Positions 30,092-34,535 of a DNA stretch of 34,535 nucleotides are shown here, one piece after another. Below the pieces are notes generated by a model that saw only the letters and a list, made by a program, of their open reading frames with translations, did no database searches and was not told where the DNA came from. The stretch's first letter is position 1. Each line of letters opens with the position of its first letter. The stretch is from JBKPIY01 sp046730475 (lineage in GTDB: Bacteria; Actinomycetota; Thermoleophilia; Solirubrobacterales; 70-9), in contig JBKPIY010000079.1 in NCBI GenBank assembly GCA_046730475.1, forward strand, positions 1 to 34,535. Direction: 5' to 3'. Made by a program: the position numbers and the translations under genes.

Positions 30092-31824
30092 TTCCGCCTG
30101 ACGACCTCTTGTTCCGCCTCACCACCCGGGTCCGGGCAACGGGCTACTGGCTGCGGGAGAAGGTCCGGATCGCCCGGCGGCTCGGGGCTCGGGCCGCGCA
30201 CGCGGTCGCGCGGGCCGCCTGGATCGACCGCTCCACCGCCACCCGGACGCGCTCGCTGGCCGTGGTCGTGATCGTCGCGCTGTACGCGGTGATCAGGTTC
30301 CTCCCGGTTCCCGGGGTCCCGTGCGGAATCTCGGCGGCGAAGGAGTGCGCGCCCGCCGATCACGCCGTCGCCCTGGTCCCGGCAGACGCCCTCCTGTATG
30401 CCCACCTGACGCTCGACCGCGACAGCCACCAGTACGAGCTCGCGAGCGAGAGCGCCTCGAAGTTCCCCGATCTCGGCTCGCTCGTTCGCGCCTCGCTCGG
30501 GCCGCTGCCCACCCCGACCGGGGCCGCCGTCGACCTCGGCGGGGAGATCCTGCCCTGGGCAGACGGGGATCTGGCCCTCGCCGAGCTCCCCGCGCCGCGG
30601 GGGGCGATCCAGACGATGGTGATCGCCGGGGTCGGCGATCGGGAGAGGGCAGACGCCTTCCTGGCCCGGGTCGGCGGCCCCAATCCTCTCCCCGGTCGCC
30701 AGCACGGCGATCCGATCTCCCTCTACCCGAAGGGTTTCGCCGCGGCCTACGTCGGGGACGAGCTCGCGTTCGGCGATCGGGGGGCGGTCCGTGCCGCGAT
30801 CGACGCCGCCGCGGGGCGGACGAGGGCGCTGGGCGACGCAGGGCCGCGCGGCGACCTGCCCGACGTCCGCTTCGCCGATATCTACCTCTCGCGCGCCGGG
30901 ATCGATCGCCTGCTGGCGGGAGGGCGCTCCGGTGCGGCCCAGCTCGGTACCTTCGTCGACTACGGGGCCACCAGGGGGATGGCGGCGTCGGCGACGGCGC
31001 GGGACGACGGGGTGGACGTGAACCTGGTCAGCGATCTCGATCCCAGCCGGCTGAAGCGCTTTCCGACCGCGTTCGCCGAGCTCCCCGAATTCCACCCCGA
31101 CCTCGCCGCGGAGGCGGGCGATGCGACCCTCGCCTACGTCGGCGTGGGGAATCTCGGCCCCACCCTGGCGAGCCTGGTGAGGGGCGCGAAGGGCGGGGGG
31201 CTGGCGGCCTCGCTCGCCGGCCTCGCCAAGAGCCTCCAGGTCAAGGCCGGGGTCAACCCGATTCGCGACCTTCTCCCGGCGCTCGGCGGCCAGGCCGCGC
31301 TGGTCGTGGAGCCGACCGCCGGGGTTCCCTTCGCGAGCTTGATCGTCGACGACGTCGACCAGGGCGCCGCCGCCGAGGCGATGGCGAGGCTCGAGGGCCC
31401 GATCCTTCGCTCCTTGAAGGGATCCGCGCCGGGCCAGGTGCTGCGCTTCGAGGACCACGAGGTCGACGGGGTGACGGCCCGCTCGGTCCGGGTCTCCCCG
31501 GCCGTCGATCTCTCCTACGCGATCTTCGACGGCAAGCTCGTGATCAGCACCGATCCGGCGGGAATCGCCCAGGTGAAGGCCGGCGGGGGGCTGGCCGGGA
31601 CGGCAGCCTACCGGCGGGCGACACATGAGCTGCCCGACGAGGTGTCGGCGCTAGTCTTCCTCAACCTCGATCAGCTCCTGGAGTTGGCGAACAGGGCCGG
31701 CCTCGTGGAGGATCCCGTGTACGCCTCGCTCAGCGATGACATCTCGAATATCCAAGCGCTCGGGCTCGCCGTCAACGGCGGTGGCGACCAGCTCCGTAGC
31801 GAGCTCTTCCTGAGCATCGAATAG
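30088..31824 (+). CDS. DUF3352 membrane-anchored protein
   Basis: The 578-residue protein has a basic cytoplasmic N-terminus with an Arg-rich helix (about 14-45), one membrane segment at about 57-74 (LAVVVIVALYAVIRFLPV), then a large extracytoplasmic part opening with a Cys80/Cys87 pair and VALVPADALLYAHLTLD, the typical opening of the DUF3352 family. The rest consists of repeated alpha/beta segments (EILPWADGDLALAELPAP, DVRFADIYLSRAGIDRLL, LPDEVSALVFLNLDQLLELA). The function of DUF3352 is not known to me. ATG 30088 overlaps the der stop by 4 bases; an upstream in-frame start inside der is not needed. metK follows after 24 bases. Confidence 0.88.
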   Translation: MIPPDDLLFRLTTRVRATGYWLREKVRIARRLGARAAHAVARAAWIDRSTATRTRSLAVVVIVALYAVIRFLPVPGVPCGISAAKECAPADHAVALVPADALLYAHLTLDRDSHQYELASESASKFPDLGSLVRASLGPLPTPTGAAVDLGGEILPWADGDLALAELPAPRGAIQTMVIAGVGDRERADAFLARVGGPNPLPGRQHGDPISLYPKGFAAAYVGDELAFGDRGAVRAAIDAAAGRTRALGDAGPRGDLPDVRFADIYLSRAGIDRLLAGGRSGAAQLGTFVDYGATRGMAASATARDDGVDVNLVSDLDPSRLKRFPTAFAELPEFHPDLAAEAGDATLAYVGVGNLGPTLASLVRGAKGGGLAASLAGLAKSLQVKAGVNPIRDLLPALGGQAALVVEPTAGVPFASLIVDDVDQGAAAEAMARLEGPILRSLKGSAPGQVLRFEDHEVDGVTARSVRVSPAVDLSYAIFDGKLVISTDPAGIAQVKAGGGLAGTAAYRRATHELPDEVSALVFLNLDQLLELANRAGLVEDPVYASLSDDISNIQALGLAVNGGGDQLRSELFLSIE

Positions 31825-31848
31825 AAATAGATCCTGGAGGCGACCACC

Positions 31849-33102
31849 TTGACCGAGCCCATTTCCGAGAACGAGTACCTGTTCACATCCGAGTCGGTCA
31901 CCGAGGGTCACCCGGACAAGATCTGCGACCAGATCTCCGACGGTGTTCTCGACGCCGTCCTGGCCGACGACCCGGGTGGCCGGGTCGCCTGTGAGACGCT
32001 TGTCAACACGGGGCTAGTGATCGTCTCGGGCGAGATCACCACCGAGACCTATGTGGACATCCCCCGGATCGCTCGCGAGACGATCGAGCGGATCGGATAC
32101 GACGATCCCCAGTACGGATTCGACCACAAGGCGTGCGCGGTTCTGACCGCGATCGACGAGCAGTCCCCCGACATTGCCCAGGGCGTCGATCGAGGGCGCG
32201 AGCAGCGCGAGGGGGGCTCCAAAGACGAGATGGACGCCGCCGGGGCGGGCGACCAGGGGATGATGTTCGGCTACGCGACCCGGGAGACGAAGGCCTTGAT
32301 GCCGATGCCGATCCAGGTCGCCCATCAGCTCTCTCGCCAGCTCGCCGAGGTCCGCAAGGCCGGCGTGATCGGCTACCTCGGCCCCGACGGCAAGACCCAG
32401 GTCACCGTCCGCTACGAGAACGACCGCCCGGTCGAGATCCACAAGGTCCTGATCTCGACCCAGCACCGCGAGGACGCCGGCGAGCAGCTGATCCGAAACG
32501 ACCTCTGGGAGCACGTGGTCGAGCCGGTGCTCCACGCCGAGTACAAGGAGCTCTTCACCGAGAGAGAGCTGCTCGACAACTTCATGGTCAACCCGACCGG
32601 CAAGTTCGTGATCGGCGGCCCGGTCGGCGACGCCGGGCTGACCGGGCGCAAGATCATCGTCGACACCTACGGCGGGGCCGCCCGCCACGGCGGCGGGGCG
32701 TTCTCGGGCAAGGACCCCTCCAAGGTCGATCGCTCGGCGGCCTACGCGGCCCGGTACGTGGCGAAGAACGTGGTCGCGGCGGGGCTCGCCGAGCGCTGCG
32801 AGCTCCAGATCGCCTACGCGATCGGGGTCGCCCACCCCGTGTCCCTGATGGTTCACACCTTCGGCACCGGGAAGCTCTCCGACCCCGAGATCGCCCGGAT
32901 CATCGAGGACCAGTTCGACCTCCGCCCGGCGGCGGTCCGCCGCTACCTGGACCTCCACCGGCCGATCTATCAGAAGACGGCCGCCTACGGCCACTTCGGC
33001 CGCGAGGAGCACGACTTCACCTGGGAGCGGACCGACCGGGTCGGCGATTTGCGCGAGGCCGCCGCGCTGGGGACGCCCGATCGCGCCGAAGCGCCCGCCT
33101 AG
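31849..33102 (+). CDS. metK: S-adenosylmethionine synthetase
   Basis: MetK makes S-adenosylmethionine from methionine and ATP. The 417-residue protein has SVTEGHPDKICDQISDGVLD (methionine/ATP binding), GAGDQGMMFGYAT, IGGPVGDAGLTGRKIIVDTY, GGGAFSGKDPSKVDRSAAY and IAYAIGVAHPVSL. The start is TTG 31849: GGAGG at 31836-31840 gives ideal 8-base spacing and homologues begin here. A Shine-Dalgarno sequence this clear is unusual in the window. There are only 24 bases between the DUF3352 stop and the start, so no SAM riboswitch fits and it is probably read through from cmk-der. It ends 25 bases from the opposing PH-domain gene. Confidence 0.97.
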   Translation: MTEPISENEYLFTSESVTEGHPDKICDQISDGVLDAVLADDPGGRVACETLVNTGLVIVSGEITTETYVDIPRIARETIERIGYDDPQYGFDHKACAVLTAIDEQSPDIAQGVDRGREQREGGSKDEMDAAGAGDQGMMFGYATRETKALMPMPIQVAHQLSRQLAEVRKAGVIGYLGPDGKTQVTVRYENDRPVEIHKVLISTQHREDAGEQLIRNDLWEHVVEPVLHAEYKELFTERELLDNFMVNPTGKFVIGGPVGDAGLTGRKIIVDTYGGAARHGGGAFSGKDPSKVDRSAAYAARYVAKNVVAAGLAERCELQIAYAIGVAHPVSLMVHTFGTGKLSDPEIARIIEDQFDLRPAAVRRYLDLHRPIYQKTAAYGHFGREEHDFTWERTDRVGDLREAAALGTPDRAEAPA

Positions 33103-33127
33103 ACGATCTGGGAGGCGGCCACCCGAC

Positions 33128-33613
33128 TCAGCTCCGGGAGGCCTCCTCGCCGAGCGGGTCGGTCACGATGTGGGTGGCGCGGTCGACGTCCTCGACGACC
33201 TTCTCCGGTTGGGCGACGCCGGCGAAGGTGAAGTCGGAGTCGTCGGTGCCCGCGGTGTCGAAGTCGACGTCGCCGATCTGCATGATCCGCTCGTAGACGG
33301 ACTGGTTGTAGTTCACGTTCTGAACCCGCTGCAGGCGGGTCTCCTGGACGCGGCGGGCGACGATTCCACGCTTGATGTTGAGCCGGCGGTCGGTGATCGT
33401 GTAGACGGTCGCCACCCGCTTGACGAACCCGGCGAGGATGGTGAGGGCGCCGAGCGCGACCGCGACTTCCACCCCGTGAGCGGTGGTGTCGACGAGCTTC
33501 ACGATCACCCCGGCGGCGATCGCGATCGCCAGCCCCTTCAGGTAGAACCCGAGGATCGCCCGCCACGAGGGGTGTCCCTGATAGATCACCTTCTCACCGG
33601 ACTGGAGGTCCAC
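33128..33613 (-). CDS. Membrane protein with bacterial PH (YdbS-like) domain
   Basis: The 161-residue protein begins with LQSGEKVIYQGHPSWRAI, has two membrane segments (about residues 25-40 and 52-65), and then the bacterial pleckstrin-homology pattern YTITDRRLNIKRGIVARR, LQRVQNVNYNQSVYERIM and IGDVDFDTAG of the YdbS/bPH2 group. Members sit at the membrane; their role is largely unknown. I chose GTG 33613, because TATAAG (33629-33624 on the minus strand, 5/6 to TATAAT) lies 10 bases before it; a TTG at 33622 would add three residues and leave almost no space. Monocistronic, convergent with metK. Confidence 0.85.
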   Translation of the reverse strand: MDLQSGEKVIYQGHPSWRAILGFYLKGLAIAIAAGVIVKLVDTTAHGVEVAVALGALTILAGFVKRVATVYTITDRRLNIKRGIVARRVQETRLQRVQNVNYNQSVYERIMQIGDVDFDTAGTDDSDFTFAGVAQPEKVVEDVDRATHIVTDPLGEEASRS

Positions 33614-33642
33614 GAGCCGCAAGCTTATAGCCGCGGCGGCGC

Positions 33643-33989
33643 TCAGCGGCGGCGCTTCCGCACCACCCGGACCGTCCGCGAGGCGGGTGTTGTGTCGACG
33701 TTGCCGGCGAGGTCCGAGCCCACACCGCCAGCGTGTGCCTTCCGCGACCGAGGCGATAGATCTTCGGCGAGGTGGAGCTGGAGAAGGCGGGGCCGTCCAG
33801 CGAGCACCGGAAGCTGGCGCCCGGCTCGTTCGAGGAGAAGCTGAAGCGGACCCGGGCTCGCTTGCGCCGGGTGACCACCCGCCGCTTGGCGGTCGCCGAG
33901 GTGTCGGGAGCGATGGTGTCGATCGTCACCGCTCGCGTCGCCGGCGCCGAGGGCGCCGATGCCGCGTCCGGGTCGACTCCTAGGCTCGG
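33643..33989 (-). pseudogene. Fragment of Ig-like repeat surface protein, frameshifted
   Basis: On the minus strand, residues encoded from about 33989 (VDPDAASAPSAPATRAVTID and TIAPDTS, then FSFSSNEPGASFRCSLDG, then GRGRHTLAVWA) match the repeated Ig-like module of actinobacterial secreted proteins that usually reads HTFxVRAxDxAGNxDxTPA. Near 33712 the frame shifts by one: the sequence reads CTCGGACCTC where CTCGGGACCTC would continue as RDLAGNVDTTPASRTVRVV and end in RKRRR and a stop at 33643-33645. The 5' end has no start codon before the divergent priA gene. So it is a truncated C-terminal module with a single-base deletion. A sequencing error could explain the frameshift, but not the missing N-terminus. 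Confidence 0.65.
33981..33986 (+). promoter_or_regulatory. -10-like hexamer before priA
   Basis: TAGGCT lies exactly 6 bases before the ATG at 33993, with no Shine-Dalgarno sequence between. It fits the leaderless pattern. Confidence 0.4.
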
Positions 33990-33992
33990 CCG

Positions 33993-34535
33993 ATGGCGAT
34001 CGCCAAGGTGGAGCCACTCCTCACCACGCGGACCGTGCGGGGCCCGTTCGACTATCTGCTTCCGGAGACGATGACCCAGGTAGGGGTGGGTTCGGTCCTC
34101 GTTGTTCCGTTCGGCCGCCGCCGGGTGCTCGGGGTGGTGACCGGGCTCGCCGGGCGAAGCGAGCTGCCGCCCGAGCGGCTCGCCGAGCCGGTCGAGGCGC
34201 TCGAGGCGGGTGTCCCCTCCGAGCTCGTCGAGCTCGGGCTGTGGGTGGGCGAGGAGTACTGCTCCACGCCGGCTCGGGGGCTGGGGGTGGTGCTGCCGCC
34301 GGGGACTGGATCGGGCGCCGACGCGCGCCGGGTCCGGCCGCTGGTCGAGCTCGAGGTCGAGGCGACGCGGGAGGGGCTCGAGGCGGTGACCGCCGGCGAG
34401 CGCCTCGGGCTCCGCCAGCGGGCCGTCCTCAGGGCCCTCGTGGGCGGGCCGCGCACCGCCCGCCGACTTGCCGCCGACGCCGGTGCCGAGCGGGCGACGA
34501 TCGGGCGCCTCAAGGCGCGGGGCCTTGTCCGCACC
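33993..34535 (+). CDS. priA: Primosomal protein N' (PriA), 5' part
   Basis: The frame from ATG 33993 stays open to the window end, giving 181 residues. It opens AKVEPLLTTRTVRGPFDYLL, then VGVGSVLVVPFGRRRVLGVV, with WVGEEYCSTPARGLGVVLPP further on, which is the N-terminal 3'-DNA-binding domain and adjoining winged-helix part of PriA, the replication restart helicase. The helicase motifs would lie beyond the window, so whether this is an active helicase or the helicase-deficient form found in Mycobacterium cannot be seen. In many genomes priA follows metK and pairs with def or fmt genes, which fits the position here. Confidence 0.88.
   Translation, partial: MAIAKVEPLLTTRTVRGPFDYLLPETMTQVGVGSVLVVPFGRRRVLGVVTGLAGRSELPPERLAEPVEALEAGVPSELVELGLWVGEEYCSTPARGLGVVLPPGTGSGADARRVRPLVELEVEATREGLEAVTAGERLGLRQRAVLRALVGGPRTARRLAADAGAERATIGRLKARGLVRT

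Noticed and set aside
31825..31848. SAM riboswitch before metK
   Set aside because: Only 24 bases separate the upstream stop from the TTG start, far too short for any SAM aptamer.
1..34535. CRISPR arrays, IS elements, prophage genes, tRNA or rRNA genes
   Set aside because: No regularly spaced repeats, transposase motifs, phage structural genes, CCA-ended cloverleaf sequences or rRNA signatures were seen. The content is chromosomal core genes throughout.

Overview
The window looks like a chromosomal core region of a very GC-rich Gram-positive-type actinobacterium. The deep lineage Thermoleophilia (Solirubrobacterales/Gaiellales-like) is my best guess. The reasons are the extreme G/C codon bias, ftsZ without ftsA, GTG and TTG starts, eleven 4-base ATGA/GTGA start-stop overlaps, a multi-gene NHEJ locus, and the gene order scpA-scpB-rluB-aroH-hisC-aroF-tyrA-aroA-cmk-der. 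The placement is inference only. I see no tRNA, rRNA, CRISPR, IS element or prophage.

Layout. 1-3741: end of the division/cell-wall cluster, murC (3' part)-murB-ftsQ, then a relatively AT-rich 311-base control region and ftsZ. 3742-8375: a strong hairpin, then the glycine cleavage genes gcvT-gcvH-gcvPA-gcvPB. 8372-11370 (minus strand): an NHEJ locus transcribed ligase -> ku -> LigD-type polymerase. 11437-13175 (minus): an ECF sigma factor and a membrane-anchored beta-propeller partner. 13314-16470: FetAB-like ABC pair and a 14-TM MFS exporter. 16497-17486: trpS, followed by a decayed SnoaL-like gene. 17756-20477: scpA-scpB and an exported protein that fuses an M14 carboxypeptidase to a peptidoglycan amidase. 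20558-21184: a membrane protein. 21277-27748: rluB-aroH-GNAT-hisC, then aroF-tyrA-aroA. 27745-28083 (minus): a cupin. 28125-33102: cmk-der-DUF3352-metK. 33128-33989 (minus): a PH-domain protein and a frameshifted Ig-like remnant. 33993-end: 5' part of priA.

How the genes work together. aroF, aroA, aroH, tyrA and the HisC-type aminotransferase cover much of the route from erythrose-4-phosphate to tyrosine and phenylalanine. The most striking signal is in front of aroF, at 24002-24161. A good sigma70-like promoter there drives an unannotated 28-codon leader peptide whose last eight residues are YFYFWRFS, so all three aromatic amino acids appear just before the stop. The leader lies within nested and mutually exclusive hairpins. 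This is the architecture of ribosome-mediated attenuation of the first step of aromatic biosynthesis, and it is my best candidate for an undescribed system here.

A second theme is that many transcription units show a -10-like hexamer (TANNNT or close) 6-10 bases before the start codon without a usable Shine-Dalgarno sequence, which suggests widespread leaderless mRNAs. Other points of note are the M14-amidase fusion, the LigD polymerase gene without a standard start codon, the sigma/propeller pair, two convergent gene pairs that share a CTAG at their stops, and two degenerate genes.
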